Positions 49,956 through 60,085 of a stretch of 64,000 nucleotides of DNA are shown here, piece by piece (within the stretch, counting starts at the first letter, position 1; every line of letters starts with the position of its first letter). The translations under genes were made by a program, and so were the position numbers. The stretch spans positions 248,001 to 312,000 of the forward strand of contig NZ_VIDQ01000001.1 of assembly GCF_009760915.1 (NCBI RefSeq), in the 5' to 3' direction. Below the pieces are notes generated by a model. That model did not search any database. It saw only the letters and a list, made by a program, of their open reading frames with translations, and was not told the DNA's origin. This DNA comes from Azohydromonas aeria. Lineage in GTDB: Bacteria > Pseudomonadota > Gammaproteobacteria > Burkholderiales > Burkholderiaceae_C.

Positions 49956-50543
49956 TCAGGGCAGCAGCGGATCGATCCCGGCCTCGCGCAGCAGGCGGCA
50001 GGTGCGCATCAGCGGCAGGCCTACCAGCGCGGTGGGGTCGTCCGAGTCTATGCGCTCCAGCAGCGCCACCCCCAAGCTCTCGCTCTTGGCGCTGCCGGCG
50101 CAGTCGAAGGGCTCATCGAGCGTCAGGTAGCGCTCGATCTCGACCTCGGACAGGACGCGAAACGCCACCGTCACCGGCGCCAGCAGCGCGCGCTCGAAGC
50201 CGCTGTCGCGCCGCACCACCGCCACCGCCGTCTGGAACACCACCTGCTGCCCGCTCATGCGGCGCAGCTGTTGCGCCGCGCGTGCGAAGTCGCCGGGCTT
50301 GCCGATGGGCTGGCCGTGCAGGTCGGCCACCTGGTCCGAGCCGATCACGACCGCCTGCGGATGCCGCGCCGCCACCGCCTGCGCCTTGGCCAGCGCCAGG
50401 CGCAGCGCCAGCGCGGCCGGGGCCTCGCCGGGCAGCGGGGTTTCGTCGGTGTGCGGCGCCTGCACCGTGAACGGCAGGCGCAGCCGCTGCAGCAGCTCGT
50501 GCCGGTAGCGCGAGGTGGAGGCCAGGATCAGCGGCGGGTTCAT
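49956..50543 (-). CDS. Maf-family nucleotide pyrophosphatase, YceF type
   Basis: Predicted 195 residues. ILASTSRYRHELLQRL, APHTDETPLPGE, VVIGSDQVADLHGQPIGKPGD and CAGSAKSESLGVALLERIDSDDP identify the Maf/YceF group (hydrolysis of m7GTP-like nucleotides). The SDQV sequence, rather than SDTV, is typical of YceF. In E. coli yceF also lies divergent from yceD-rpmF, and the same neighbourhood is seen here. The ATG at 50543 is close to the divergent yceD start. Confidence 0.93.
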   Translation of the reverse strand: MNPPLILASTSRYRHELLQRLRLPFTVQAPHTDETPLPGEAPAALALRLALAKAQAVAARHPQAVVIGSDQVADLHGQPIGKPGDFARAAQQLRRMSGQQVVFQTAVAVVRRDSGFERALLAPVTVAFRVLSEVEIERYLTLDEPFDCAGSAKSESLGVALLERIDSDDPTALVGLPLMRTCRLLREAGIDPLLP

Positions 50544-50600
50544 CGCCGCATTGTCCCATCCGGCCCGGCAGGGTTGCGGGCGCTCTATACACTGCCCGCG

Positions 50601-51173
50601 ATGAAAGCACGCCCCTACGATCCCCTGCGCCTGGACCTGGAGAACTTCATCGCCGACGCCGCGACGCTGCGGGGCAGCTGGCCGCTGTCGGACTTCGAGC
50701 GGCTGCTCGACGGCTGGCCCGCCGATGCGCCGCCGCCCGCGGGCGAGGTGTGCTGGTCCGCCGTGGGCGAGCCGCGCAAGCCCCAGGCGCTGGAGCCCGA
50801 GCGCTGGCTGCACCTGGAGGCGGGCACGCAGGTCTGGCGCGAATGTCAGCGCTGCCTGCAGCCCGTGGCGCTGTCCCTGGCGCTGCAGCGCACGCTGCGC
50901 TTCGTGCACGGCGAGGACGAGGCTGCGCGGCTCGATGCCGACAGTGAGGACGACGTGCTCGCCCTGGAGCGCGCCTTCGACCTGCGCGCGCTGGTGGAGG
51001 ACGAGCTGCTGCTGGCGCTGCCGCTGGTGCCGCGCCACGAGCAATGCCCGCAGCCGCTGACCGCGGCGCAGCAGCCCGATGCCGAAGAAGAGCCCGTGCG
51101 CGAGAACCCGTTTGCCGCGCTGGCGCGGCTGCGCCGCCGGCCCGAAGGTGGCAACGATGGCAGCGGCACTTGA
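50601..51173 (+). CDS. DUF177/YceD family 23S rRNA accumulation protein
   Basis: Predicted 190 residues. PYDPLRLDLENFIADAATLRG begins the DUF177 domain, a CXXC-like pair is in WRECQRCLQPVALSL, and the acidic centre leads to LRALVEDELLLALPLVPRHE, typical of YceD. It accompanies rpmF in almost all proteobacteria and is thought to aid 23S rRNA accumulation. A TATACA box (50586-50591) is 10 bases before the start, with no clear ribosome-binding site. Confidence 0.9.
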   Translation: MKARPYDPLRLDLENFIADAATLRGSWPLSDFERLLDGWPADAPPPAGEVCWSAVGEPRKPQALEPERWLHLEAGTQVWRECQRCLQPVALSLALQRTLRFVHGEDEAARLDADSEDDVLALERAFDLRALVEDELLLALPLVPRHEQCPQPLTAAQQPDAEEEPVRENPFAALARLRRRPEGGNDGSGT

Positions 51174-51199
51174 GATTGAGCGCGCGCAAAGCCCGGTCC

Positions 51200-51228
51200 T
51201 TGGGCTCGGCAGGCCCTGCTGCTATACT
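51200..51228 (+). promoter_or_regulatory. Predicted sigma-70 promoter for rpmF-plsX-fab
   Basis: TTGGGC at 51200-51205 and TATACT at 51223-51228 are separated by exactly 17 bases. This gives a start near 51235 and a leader of about 200 bases before rpmF, without any open frame that looks real. Confidence 0.6.
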
Positions 51229-51433
51229 CGCGGGCTTCGTTCAATGGCGCCTCACGGGTGCTGCCCGGTGGTTGGGCGGCGCCAGCAGTCCAGCAGCATT
51301 TGAGCAGCAGCACCGGCCGGTTCACGGCCCTAGAGCGTGCGTGACTTCCCAAGCGTGAGGCGTATTTCTGCACTCGGGTCCGGTGTTCCGGCCGGCGCAG
51401 GTTCCGCTCGGCAAGAGCGCAGGAGATTCCAAC

Positions 51434-51619
51434 ATGGCCGTTCAACAGAACAAGAAGTCCCCTTCCAAGCGTGGCATGCACCGCTCGCACAACGCCCTGA
51501 ACCAGCCGGGCACCGCGGTCGAGCCCACCACGGGCGAAGTGCATCTGCGCCACCACATCAGCCCCAACGGCTTCTACCGCGGCCGCAAGGTGCTGGCCAG
51601 CAAGTCCGACGCCTCCTGA
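51434..51619 (+). CDS. rpmF: 50S ribosomal protein L32
   Basis: Predicted 61 residues. [19 protein letters not shown] and LHRL-like middle [20 protein letters not shown] are the full L32 sequence with its basic N-terminus; no zinc-binding CXXC motif, as usual for this L32 type. An AGGAG ribosome-binding site lies 8 bases before the ATG. It is the first gene of the lipid-synthesis block, and its product is a structural part of the large ribosomal subunit. Confidence 0.98.
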   Translation: MAVQQNKKSPSKRGMHRSHNALNQPGTAVEPTTGEVHLRHHISPNGFYRGRKVLASKSDAS

Positions 51620-51798
51620 GCGTGAATTGAGGGCCGGCGCGGCCGGCTTCTCTTTTTCCGTCGGCGGCGCGCACGGTTTTCTACCCGGCCGGTGCCGTTG
51701 GTGCCGCCGGGCCTTCGTTTGTGCGCCGGCATTGCGCTTGCCGCATCGGCGAAGCGCCGACTCCTTTCGCGCGCAGGCGCCGCTTGCTGGATCCTCTC

Positions 51799-52878
51799 GT
51801 GTCCCCTTCGTCTCACGCCGCACTGTCGCCGGTGCGCCTGGCCGTCGACTGCATGGGCGGCGACCATGGGCCCAGCGTCACGCTGCCCGCTTGCCAGGCC
51901 TTCCTGCGCAAGCACCCGCAAGCTGAACTGCTGCTCGTGGGCACCGAGCAGGCACTGGCCGCCGCGCGGGGCTGGGAGCGCTGCACGTTCGTGACCGCCA
52001 GCGAAGTCGTCACCATGGACGACCCGGTGGAGGTGGCGCTGCGGCGCAAGAAGGATTCGTCCATGCGCGTGGCCATCTCGCTGCTCAAGGCTGCCGAGGG
52101 CGAGCGCGCGCGTGCCGATGCCTGCGTCAGTGCGGGCAACACCGGCGCGCTCATGGCCGTGGCGCGCTACGTGCTCAAGACGCTGCCGGGCATCGACCGC
52201 CCGGCCATTGCCACCGTCATGCCCAACCGGCGCGACGGCTACACCACCATGCTCGACCTGGGTGCCAACGTGGACTGCACCGCCGAGCACCTGCTGCAGT
52301 TCGCCGTCATGGGCAGCGCGCTGGTGGCGGCGGTGGAGGGCAAGGAGGAGCCCACGGTGGGGCTGCTCAACATCGGCGAGGAGGCCATCAAGGGCAGCGA
52401 CACCATCAAGCAGGCGGCGGAGTTGCTGCGCGAGGCTGCGGCCGCCGGGCAGCTCAACTTCCACGGCAACGTCGAGGGCAACGACATCTTCAAGGGCACC
52501 ACCGACCTCATCGTCTGCGATGGTTTCGTGGGCAACGTGGTGCTGAAGGCGTCGGAGGGGCTGGCGGCGATGCTGGCGGAGTTCATCCGGCAAGAATTCA
52601 CGCGCAACGCGTTTTCGCGCATGGCGGCGGTGGTGGCGCTGCCGGTGCTGCGGCACTTCAAGGCGCGTCTGGACCACCGGCGCTACAACGGCGCGGCCCT
52701 GCTGGGACTGCGCGGGCTGGTGTTCAAGAGTCACGGCTCGGCCGACGCCTTCGCCTTCGAGAACGCCCTGGCGCGCGCGTATGATGCCGCCCGCAACCGG
52801 CTGCTGGACCGGGTACACGACCGCATCCTGGGCACGCTGCAGCCGAGCGTGCCGGGCGCCGCGGTGCACGCTGCATGA
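51799..52878 (+). CDS. plsX: Acyl-phosphate synthase PlsX (phosphate acyltransferase)
   Basis: Predicted 359 residues. [20 protein letters not shown] is the signature start, followed by [32 protein letters not shown] and [14 protein letters not shown]. It converts acyl-ACP to acyl phosphate for phospholipid synthesis. The start is uncertain: GTG at 51799 (chosen) or GTG at 51832; neither has a strong ribosome-binding site. It overlaps fabH by ATGA. Confidence 0.95.
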   Translation: MSPSSHAALSPVRLAVDCMGGDHGPSVTLPACQAFLRKHPQAELLLVGTEQALAAARGWERCTFVTASEVVTMDDPVEVALRRKKDSSMRVAISLLKAAEGERARADACVSAGNTGALMAVARYVLKTLPGIDRPAIATVMPNRRDGYTTMLDLGANVDCTAEHLLQFAVMGSALVAAVEGKEEPTVGLLNIGEEAIKGSDTIKQAAELLREAAAAGQLNFHGNVEGNDIFKGTTDLIVCDGFVGNVVLKASEGLAAMLAEFIRQEFTRNAFSRMAAVVALPVLRHFKARLDHRRYNGAALLGLRGLVFKSHGSADAFAFENALARAYDAARNRLLDRVHDRILGTLQPSVPGAAVHAA

Positions 52879-53864
52879 CTTCCAACGCCCCCCGTTTTTC
52901 GCGCATCGCCGGCACCGGCAGCGTGCTGCCGCCGCGGCGGCTGAGCAACGACGACCTGGTGCGCCAGCTCGCCGCGCGCGGCATCGAGACCTCCGACGCC
53001 TGGATCGTCGAGCGCACCGGCATCCGCGCGCGCCACTTCGTGGACGACGGCGTCAACGCCAGCGACCTGGCCGCGCAGGCCGCGCGCCAAGCCATGGAAG
53101 CCGCCGGGGTGCAGCCAACGCAGATCGACCTCGTCATCGTCGCCACCTCGACGCCGGACATGGTGTTCCCGTCGGTGGCCTGCCTGGTGCAGCGCAAGCT
53201 CGGCATCCACAACGGCGCGGCCTTCGACGTGCAGGCCGTGTGCTCGGGCTTCGTCTACGGACTGTCGATCGCCGACGCCATGATCCGCGCCGGCAGCGCC
53301 ACGCGCGCGCTGGTCATCGGCGCGGAGGTGTTCTCGCGCATTCTCGATTTCAACGACCGCACCACCTGCGTGCTGTTCGGCGACGGCGCCGGCGCCGTGG
53401 TGCTGGAGGCCGCCGACACGCCGGGCATCGTGGCCAGCGAGCTGCATGCCGACGGGCGCCACGCCGACATCCTGTGCACGCCCGGCACGGTCTCGGGCGG
53501 GCAGGTCGTCGGCAGCCCGCTGCTGACGATGGACGGGCAGGCGGTGTTCAAGCTGGCCGTGGGCGTGCTGGCCGACGTGGCGCACTCGGTGCTGGCCAAG
53601 GCCGGGCGCACGGAAGCCGACATCGACTGGCTCATCCCGCACCAAGCCAACATCCGCATCATGCAAAGCACGGCCAAGCGGCTGAAGCTTGCTGCCGACA
53701 AGGTCATCGTCACCGTCGACCAGCACGGCAACACCTCGGCGGCATCGGTGCCGCTGGCGCTGGACGCGGGCGTGCGCGACGGCCGCATCCGCCGCGGTGA
53801 CACGCTCATGCTCGAAGGCGTGGGTGGGGGCTTCACCTGGGGCGCGGTGCTGGTCGACTTCTGA
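52875..53864 (+). CDS. fabH: Beta-ketoacyl-ACP synthase III
   Basis: Predicted 329 residues. The catalytic triad is visible: Cys123 in [13 protein letters not shown], His in [11 protein letters not shown] and Asn in [10 protein letters not shown]. It condenses acetyl-CoA with malonyl-ACP, starting fatty acid synthesis. It overlaps plsX by 4 bases; a 75-base gap without recognised features follows before fabD. Confidence 0.97.
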   Translation: MTSNAPRFSRIAGTGSVLPPRRLSNDDLVRQLAARGIETSDAWIVERTGIRARHFVDDGVNASDLAAQAARQAMEAAGVQPTQIDLVIVATSTPDMVFPSVACLVQRKLGIHNGAAFDVQAVCSGFVYGLSIADAMIRAGSATRALVIGAEVFSRILDFNDRTTCVLFGDGAGAVVLEAADTPGIVASELHADGRHADILCTPGTVSGGQVVGSPLLTMDGQAVFKLAVGVLADVAHSVLAKAGRTEADIDWLIPHQANIRIMQSTAKRLKLAADKVIVTVDQHGNTSAASVPLALDAGVRDGRIRRGDTLMLEGVGGGFTWGAVLVDF

Positions 53865-53939
53865 GCGGCCTTCCGCTTCCGACGCGAGCCGCAGCCGCTA
53901 TTCCTCCTCTTCGCAATCACTCTTCATTCGTTCACCGCG

Positions 53940-54878
53940 ATGACTTCGTTTGCATTCGTGTTCCCGGGCCAGGGCTCGCAGGCCGTGGGCATGCTCGACG
54001 CTTGGGGTGATCACCCCGCCGTGCGCAGCACGCTGGAAGAGGCCTCGCAGGCGCTGGGCGAGGACGTGGCGCGCCTGATCCACGAGGGTCCCAAGGCGCA
54101 GCTCGACCTCACCACCAACACCCAGCCCGTCATGCTCACCGCGGGCATTGCCTGCTGGCGTGCCTGGCTGGCCGAGGGCGGCGCGCAGCCGCAGGCGCTG
54201 GCCGGGCATTCGCTGGGCGAGTACACCGCGCTGGTGGCCGCCGGAGCGCTGACGCTGGACGAGGCGCTGCCGCTGGTGCGGCTGCGCGCGCAGGCCATGC
54301 AGGAAGCCGTGCCCGTGGGCATGGGCGCCATGGCCGCGATCCTGGGCCTGGACGCGCAGGCCGTGCGCGAAGGCTGCACCGAGGCCGCCGCGGCCAGCGG
54401 CGAGGTGGTCGAGGCGGTGAACTTCAACGACCCGAAGCAGACCGTCATCGCCGGCAGCAAGGCCGGCGTCGAGAAGGGTTGCGAGGTCCTCAAGGCACGC
54501 GGCGCCAAGCGCGCGCTGCCGCTGCCGGTGTCGGCGCCGTTCCACTCCAGCCTGATGAAGCCCGCCGCCGAGCGGCTGCGCGAGAAGCTGGCCACGGTGG
54601 CGCTGCAGGTGCCCGCCATCGCGGTGGTCAACAACATCGACGTGGCCGCGCCGGTGGAGCCCGAAGCCATCCGCGACGCGCTCTACCGCCAGGCCTTCGG
54701 CCCGGTGCGCTGGGTGGAGGTGGTGCAGGCGATGAAGGCGCGCGGCATCACGCACGTGGTCGAGTGCGGCCCGGGCAAGGTGCTCGCGGGCATGGTCAAG
54801 CGCATCGACGCCGAGTTGCAGGGCGCGGCGCTGTTCGATCCGGCCACGCTGGCCGAAGTCAAGGGGATGCTGGCATGA
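53940..54878 (+). CDS. fabD: Malonyl-CoA:ACP transacylase
   Basis: Predicted 312 residues. FVFPGQGSQAVGMLDA opens the protein, the catalytic serine is Ser91 in GHSLGEYTALVA, and the partner histidine lies in PVSAPFHSSLMKPAA. It loads malonyl onto ACP. Its end overlaps fabG by ATGA, so the two are translationally coupled. Confidence 0.97.
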   Translation: MTSFAFVFPGQGSQAVGMLDAWGDHPAVRSTLEEASQALGEDVARLIHEGPKAQLDLTTNTQPVMLTAGIACWRAWLAEGGAQPQALAGHSLGEYTALVAAGALTLDEALPLVRLRAQAMQEAVPVGMGAMAAILGLDAQAVREGCTEAAAASGEVVEAVNFNDPKQTVIAGSKAGVEKGCEVLKARGAKRALPLPVSAPFHSSLMKPAAERLREKLATVALQVPAIAVVNNIDVAAPVEPEAIRDALYRQAFGPVRWVEVVQAMKARGITHVVECGPGKVLAGMVKRIDAELQGAALFDPATLAEVKGMLA

Positions 54879-55624
54879 GCGCACCGTCGCTGAATGAACA
54901 GCTCGCGCTCGTCACGGGCGCCTCGCGCGGCATCGGCCGCGCCATCGCGCTGGCGCTGGCGCAGTCGGGCATGAAGGTGGTGGGCACCGCCACCACCGAG
55001 GCCGGCGCGCAGTCCATCGCCGAGGCCCTGGCCGGCTTTGCCGGCTGCAGCGCCATCGCGCTGGACGTCAACGACGCCGCCGGCGTGGACGCCGCCGTCG
55101 AGGCCCTGGTCAAGGCCCATGGCGGGCTGCACGTGCTGGTCAACAACGCCGGCATCACGCGCGACCAGCTGGCCATGCGCATGAAGGACGCCGACTGGGA
55201 CGCGGTGCTCGACACCAACCTCAAGGCCGTGTTCCGGCTGAGCCGCGCCGTGATGCGGCCGATGATGAAGCAGCGCTACGGGCGCATCGTGAACATCACT
55301 TCCGTGGTGGGCGCCTCGGGCAACCCGGGCCAGGCCAACTACGCCGCGGCCAAGGCCGGCGTGGCGGGCATGACGCGCGCGCTGGCGCGCGAGCTCGGCA
55401 GCCGCGGCGTGACCGTGAACTGCGTGGCCCCGGGCTTCATTGCCACCGACATGACCGAGGTGCTGCCCGAGGCGCAGAAGGCCGCGCTGCTGCAGCAGAT
55501 CCCGCTGGGGCGGCTGGGGCAGCCGCAGGAAATCGCCGATGCCGTGCGTTTCCTGGCCTCGCCGCAGGCCGGCTACATCACCGGTACCGAGCTGCACGTC
55601 AACGGCGGCATGTTCATGCACTGA
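54875..55624 (+). CDS. fabG: 3-oxoacyl-ACP reductase
   Basis: Predicted 249 residues, classical SDR. ALVTGASRGIGRAIALALA binds NADPH, LVNNAGITRDQLAM follows, and the catalytic set is Ser143, Tyr156 and Lys160 (NYAAAKAGVAGM). It reduces 3-oxoacyl-ACP in chain elongation. The start is fixed by the overlap with the fabD stop. Confidence 0.97.
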   Translation: MSAPSLNEQLALVTGASRGIGRAIALALAQSGMKVVGTATTEAGAQSIAEALAGFAGCSAIALDVNDAAGVDAAVEALVKAHGGLHVLVNNAGITRDQLAMRMKDADWDAVLDTNLKAVFRLSRAVMRPMMKQRYGRIVNITSVVGASGNPGQANYAAAKAGVAGMTRALARELGSRGVTVNCVAPGFIATDMTEVLPEAQKAALLQQIPLGRLGQPQEIADAVRFLASPQAGYITGTELHVNGGMFMH

Positions 55625-55636
55625 ATAGCACCGAGT

Positions 55637-55667
55637 GGGCCCGCCGGGGCGTCAAGGGGGCGGGCCC
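55637..55667 (+). terminator. GC-rich hairpin between fabG and acpP
   Basis: GGGCCCGCC (55637-55645) pairs with GGCGGGCCC (55659-55667), extended by GAG/CTC with one mismatch. There is no T tract, so it may be an attenuator or mRNA processing/stability element, perhaps allowing acpP to be expressed more strongly than fabG. Confidence 0.4.
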
Positions 55668-55681
55668 CCTCGGACGCGTAG

Positions 55682-55966
<285 letters not shown>

Positions 55967-55973
55967 AGCAAGC

Positions 55974-57218
55974 ATGAGCCGACGTCGCGTCGTCATCACC
56001 GGGCTGGGGTTGATCAGCCCGGTCGGCAATACGGTGGCTGAGGGCTGGGCCAACCTGGTTGCCGGCCGCTCGGGCATCGACCACATCACGAAGTTCGACG
56101 CGTCGGCGCTGGCTTGCCGTTTCGCCGGCGAAGTGCGCGGCTTCAATGTGGAGGAGTACATCCCCGGCAAGGAAGCGCGCCACATGGACACCTTCATCCA
56201 TTACGGGATGGCGGCGTCGATCCAGGCCGTGAAGGACGCCGGACTGCCTTCCGGCGCCGAGCTCAGCGAAGAGGGCGCCGAGCGCATTGGCGTGATCGTG
56301 GGCTCGGGCATCGGCGGCCTGCCGCTGATCGAGGACACGTACCAGGAGTACAGCAGCCGCGGCCCGCGGCGCATCTCCCCGTTCTTCGTGCCGGCCTCGA
56401 TCATCAACATGATTTCCGGGCACGTGTCGATCCGCTTCGGCTTCACGGGCCCGAACCTGTCCATCGTCACCGCGTGCACCACCGGGCTGCACTGCATCGG
56501 CGAAGCCGCGCGGCTGATCCAGCACGGCGATGCCGACGTGATGGTGGCCGGCGGCGCCGAGAGCACCATTTCGCCGCTGGGCGTAGGCGGCTTCGCCGCG
56601 GCACGTGCGCTGTCCACCCGCAACGACGACCCCAAGACGGCTTCGCGCCCCTGGGACAAGGACCGCGATGGCTTCGTGCTGGGCGAGGGCGCGGGCGTGC
56701 TGGTGCTCGAGGAGTACGAGCATGCGAAGAAGCGCGGCGCGAGGATCTATGCCGAGTTCGCGGGCTTCGGCATGGGCGCCGACGCGTTCCACATGACGGC
56801 ACCCAACGTCGACGGGCCCAAGCGCTCGATGCGCGCGGCGCTGCGCGACGCCGGCATCAACGCCGACGAGGTGCACTACCTCAACGCGCACGGCACCTCG
56901 ACGCCGCTGGGCGACCAGAACGAAACCAACGCCATCAAGCTGGCCTTCGGTGACCATGCCAAGCGGCTGGTTGTGAACTCGACCAAGTCCATGACCGGCC
57001 ACCTGCTGGGCGGCGCGGGCGGGCTGGAGTCGGTGTTCACGGTGCTGGCGCTGCACCACCAGGTGTCGCCGCCGACCATCAACATCTTCAACCAGGATCC
57101 GGAATGCGACCTGGACTACTGCGCCAACGAGGCGCGGGAGATGAAGATCGACGTGGCGGTGAAGAACAACTTCGGCTTCGGCGGCACCAACGGCACGCTG
57201 GTGTTCCGCAAGGCTTGA
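55974..57218 (+). CDS. fabF: Beta-ketoacyl-ACP synthase II
   Basis: Predicted 414 residues. [20 protein letters not shown] begins the thiolase fold; the nucleophile is the cysteine of [10 protein letters not shown] and the two histidines lie in [13 protein letters not shown] and [12 protein letters not shown]. It elongates acyl chains with malonyl-ACP. It starts 7 bases after acpP. A strong hairpin 70 bases after its stop (57289-57316) probably ends the fab transcript. Confidence 0.98.
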   Translation: MSRRRVVITGLGLISPVGNTVAEGWANLVAGRSGIDHITKFDASALACRFAGEVRGFNVEEYIPGKEARHMDTFIHYGMAASIQAVKDAGLPSGAELSEEGAERIGVIVGSGIGGLPLIEDTYQEYSSRGPRRISPFFVPASIINMISGHVSIRFGFTGPNLSIVTACTTGLHCIGEAARLIQHGDADVMVAGGAESTISPLGVGGFAAARALSTRNDDPKTASRPWDKDRDGFVLGEGAGVLVLEEYEHAKKRGARIYAEFAGFGMGADAFHMTAPNVDGPKRSMRAALRDAGINADEVHYLNAHGTSTPLGDQNETNAIKLAFGDHAKRLVVNSTKSMTGHLLGGAGGLESVFTVLALHHQVSPPTINIFNQDPECDLDYCANEAREMKIDVAVKNNFGFGGTNGTLVFRKA

Positions 57219-57254
57219 AGCCCCTGGCACGCCGAAGCTCTGTCCGCTGCCTGC

Positions 57255-57740
57255 ATGCGCACGGCCCCGGCCGTTCACCTGACCCTGGAGGCCGACACGC
57301 CCTGGCGTGTCGGCCTTTGCCTTTTGGGCGCCGCGGCGGCGGCCGTGCCGGTGCTGGGCCTGGCGCTGCGGCTGGAGCTGGCGCCGGCCTGGGCCTTCGG
57401 CGCGGCCGCGGCGGCAGCGCTGGCCGGCGGCGCCTGGCCGTGGCGGCGGCGCGCGCCGCAGGCCGCGGCGCTGGCCTGGGATGGCGCGCAGTGGCAGTTG
57501 TGGCTGCGCGGCCAGGCGCGGCCGTGCGCCGGCCGGGCGCAGCTGATGATCGACCTGGGCCCGTGGCTGCTGCTGCGCCTGTGCCCGACGCCGTCCGGTG
57601 CGCCGCGCGCGGCGCGAGGGCATTGGCTGGCGCTGTCGCGTTCGCGCCACGCCGCGCACTGGCACGCGCTGCGCTGCGCGCTGCATGCACGACCCCCGGC
57701 CGCGGAGGGCGCCGCCACCGGCGCGCCGCGGCAAGGATGA
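57255..57740 (+). CDS. Small hypothetical membrane protein between fabF and rpoE
   Basis: Predicted 161 residues, not recognised. It has two hydrophobic stretches (about 18-38 and 43-56, alanine/leucine-rich) and a basic, tryptophan-containing remainder (AALAWDGAQWQLWLRG). A gene of this kind often stands between fabF and rpoE in Burkholderiales. A 12-base-pair terminator-like hairpin lies inside codons 12-21, so the true start may be downstream, for instance GTG at 57345, which would remove most of the first hydrophobic segment. Confidence 0.55.
   Translation: MRTAPAVHLTLEADTPWRVGLCLLGAAAAAVPVLGLALRLELAPAWAFGAAAAAALAGGAWPWRRRAPQAAALAWDGAQWQLWLRGQARPCAGRAQLMIDLGPWLLLRLCPTPSGAPRAARGHWLALSRSRHAAHWHALRCALHARPPAAEGAATGAPRQG
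57289..57325 (+). terminator. Strong terminator-like hairpin after fabF
   Basis: AGGCCGACACGC (57289-57300) and GCGTGTCGGCCT (57305-57316) form a perfect 12-base-pair stem with a 4-base loop, followed by TTGCCTTTT. It would end fabF transcripts, but it overlaps the start of the next predicted gene. Confidence 0.65.
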
Positions 57741-57747
57741 AGCCGCG

Positions 57748-58356
57748 ATGAGTGCCGAGGCCGACGCCGTGTTGGTGGAGCGCGTCAAGCGCGGGGACCA
57801 GCGCGCCTTCGAGCTGCTGGTGATCAAGTACCAGCGCCGCGTGGAGCGGCTCATCGCGCGCATGGTGCGCGACGTGGACTTGGTGGCCGACATCGCGCAG
57901 GAAACCTTCATCCGCGCCTACCGCGCGCTGCCGCAGTTCCGCGGTGAGAGCGCCTTCTACACCTGGCTCTACCGCATCGCGGTCAACACCGCCAAGAAGG
58001 CGCTGGTGGACCTCAAGCGCGACCCGCTGGTGCCCGAAGCGGCATATGTCACGCATGGCGAGGACGGCGAGGAAACTTCCCGGGTGGAAAACGAACTAAG
58101 CGACGGCGAAACCCCCGAGGCAGTGCTGGCCAGCAAGGAAGTGGCCGCCACCGTCAATGCCGCCATCGATGCCCTGTCGGAAGATTTGCGTCAGGCCATC
58201 ACGCTGCGCGAAATCGAGGGATTGAGCTACGAAGAGATCGCTGAAGTGATGAACTGTCCCATCGGCACCGTGCGCTCGCGCATCTTCCGCGCGCGCGAGG
58301 CCATCGCGCAGCGCCTGCGCCCGTTGCTGGGCACGCGCGGCGACGAGCGCTGGTAG
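57748..58356 (+). CDS. rpoE: ECF sigma factor RpoE/AlgU
   Basis: Predicted 202 residues. Region 2 reads FELLVIKYQRRVERLIARM and DIAQETFIRAYRALPQFRG with FYTWLYRIAVNTAKKAL; region 4 reads TLREIEGLSYEEIAEVMNC and IGTVRSRIFRAREAI. It directs transcription of envelope stress genes. RseA and RseB, encoded next, hold it inactive at the membrane. The start ATG at 57748 comes 8 bases after the preceding stop. Confidence 0.97.
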   Translation: MSAEADAVLVERVKRGDQRAFELLVIKYQRRVERLIARMVRDVDLVADIAQETFIRAYRALPQFRGESAFYTWLYRIAVNTAKKALVDLKRDPLVPEAAYVTHGEDGEETSRVENELSDGETPEAVLASKEVAATVNAAIDALSEDLRQAITLREIEGLSYEEIAEVMNCPIGTVRSRIFRAREAIAQRLRPLLGTRGDERW

Positions 58357-58383
58357 GGCGGTCCTGAATCCATGGAGTTCCAG

Positions 58384-59028
58384 ATGCTCGACAACGACCG
58401 GCCCGATCCGACGCAACCCGAACAGGAGGCACTGTCGGCGCTGATGGATGGCGAGCTCGACGCCGCCGCCGCCGCGCGCCTGGCCGACGCCTGCCGCGGC
58501 GATGCGCGGCTGCGCGAGAGTTGGCACCGCTACCACCTCATCGGCGACGTGATGCGCTCGCAGGACCTGGCACAGCCGCCCGGCCACGATGCGGCCTTCG
58601 TGCTGCGGCTGCGCGAGCGCCTGGCCGCGGAGCCGGTACTGCTGGCGCCGACCCCGGCGCCGGTGCCGGCGCTCGCACTGGAGCCACGGCGCCAGCGGCG
58701 CATCCCGCGCCGCGCCTGGGCGGCCTCGGCGGTGGCTGCGGGCGTCATGGCCGTGGGCGGCGTGCTGGTGGTGGCGCGGCTGCAGCCGGTGCAGCCTGGG
58801 CAGGGAGGCGGCGCCGTGATCGCCCAGGCACCGGCACCGACGCAGCGGACGCCGGTGTCCGAGGTGCGGGCGCTGCCGCCGGCGGCGGAGTCGGGCACCG
58901 TGGCCCAGGCCGACGACCGGCTGCTGCGCGACGCGCAGCTCGACCGCTACCTCGTGGCCCACAAGCAGTGGGGCAGCAGCTTCGCGATGCCGGTCGTGGC
59001 TACGCGGGTTTCGGCAGCCCAGCGCTGA
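58384..59028 (+). CDS. rseA: Anti-sigma-E factor RseA/MucA-like
   Basis: Predicted 214 residues. The N-terminal sigma-binding domain (EALSALMDGELDAAAAARL, SWHRYHLIGDVMRS) is followed by a membrane helix at about 118-138 (AWAASAVAAGVMAVGGVLVV) and a periplasmic tail. It sequesters RpoE until cleaved in stress. The ATG at 58384 is preferred because a GGAG box sits 6 bases before it; ATG at 58372 (four codons more) is the alternative. Confidence 0.9.
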   Translation: MLDNDRPDPTQPEQEALSALMDGELDAAAAARLADACRGDARLRESWHRYHLIGDVMRSQDLAQPPGHDAAFVLRLRERLAAEPVLLAPTPAPVPALALEPRRQRRIPRRAWAASAVAAGVMAVGGVLVVARLQPVQPGQGGGAVIAQAPAPTQRTPVSEVRALPPAAESGTVAQADDRLLRDAQLDRYLVAHKQWGSSFAMPVVATRVSAAQR

Positions 59029-59041
59029 GGCGAACGCAGCG

Positions 59042-60025
59042 ATGCGCAGGCGAGGGTTCGTGCAGGGGGTGTTGCCGGCGTTGGCAGTTCTTGTCGCACC
59101 ACCGCTGATGGCCGCGGCGCCGTCCGACGCGGCCATCTGGCTGCAGCGGTTACGCGACGCGGCGCAGCATCGCAACTTCCAGGGCACGCTGGTGCACAGC
59201 GCCGGCGGCATGGTCAGCAGCTCGCGCGTGGCCCACTACGGCGAAGGTGGCCACCAGTACGAGCGCATGGAGATGCTCGATGGGCAGCTGCGGCGCGTGT
59301 TCCGCCACGACGACGTGGTGCTGACGCTGTGGCCCGAGCGCAAGCTGGCCGTGATCGAGCAGCGCGAGCCCGGCGCGTCGATGCCGGTGCTCATGCGCGC
59401 GCGGCCGGACACCCAGCTGCTGGAGCGATACGAGTGGCGCCCCCAAGGCAGCGACCGCGTCGCCGGCCACGAGGCCCACGTGGTGCTGCTGCACCCCCGC
59501 GACGGCCTGCGCTTTGCCCAGCGTCTGTGGATGGACCCCCACACCGCCCTGCCGCTGCGCGTGGACCTGCTGGCCAGCGACGGCCGCGTGCTGGAGAGCG
59601 CCGCCTTCACCGAGCTGGCGCTGGACGTGCGCGCGCAGCCCGACACCGTGCTGCGCCCGATGCGCAAGCTCGACGGTTACCGCGTGCTGCGCCCGGCGCT
59701 GGTGCGCACGCGGCTGGAGGCTGAGGGCTGGAGCGCGCCGGTCGTGCCCGGCTTCGAGCAGCTCAGTTGCGTCAAGCGCGTGCTCGATGACAACGAAGAC
59801 GGGCAGGGCAGCACGACGCTGCAGGCGGTGTGGGCCGACGGCCTCACGCATGTCTCGCTGTTCATCGAGCCTTACCGCGAAGGACGCCAGCACCCGGTCC
59901 AGACCGCTATCGGCGCCACCCACACGCTGATGCAGAGGCATGGCACCTGGTGGATCACGGTGGTGGGCGAGGTGCCCCTGGGCACCCTGCAGAAGTTCGC
60001 GGCCGGCCTGGCACGCCGGACCTAG
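59042..60025 (+). CDS. rseB: Sigma-E regulatory protein RseB/MucB
   Basis: Predicted 327 residues with a signal peptide (VLPALAVLVAPPLMAAAP). The large MucB/RseB N-domain has NFQGTLVHSAGGMVSSSRVAHY and the small C-domain ends GTWWITVVGEVPLGTLQKFAAGL. It binds RseA in the periplasm and senses mislocalised lipopolysaccharide. It follows rseA after 13 bases. Its lone cysteine SCVKRVL is typical. Confidence 0.93.
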   Translation: MRRRGFVQGVLPALAVLVAPPLMAAAPSDAAIWLQRLRDAAQHRNFQGTLVHSAGGMVSSSRVAHYGEGGHQYERMEMLDGQLRRVFRHDDVVLTLWPERKLAVIEQREPGASMPVLMRARPDTQLLERYEWRPQGSDRVAGHEAHVVLLHPRDGLRFAQRLWMDPHTALPLRVDLLASDGRVLESAAFTELALDVRAQPDTVLRPMRKLDGYRVLRPALVRTRLEAEGWSAPVVPGFEQLSCVKRVLDDNEDGQGSTTLQAVWADGLTHVSLFIEPYREGRQHPVQTAIGATHTLMQRHGTWWITVVGEVPLGTLQKFAAGLARRT

Positions 60026-60085
60026 CCCCGGTCAGGAATCCGGACGTCCCTCCGGAAAAATCACTTCAACACGCAAGGGAAACGC

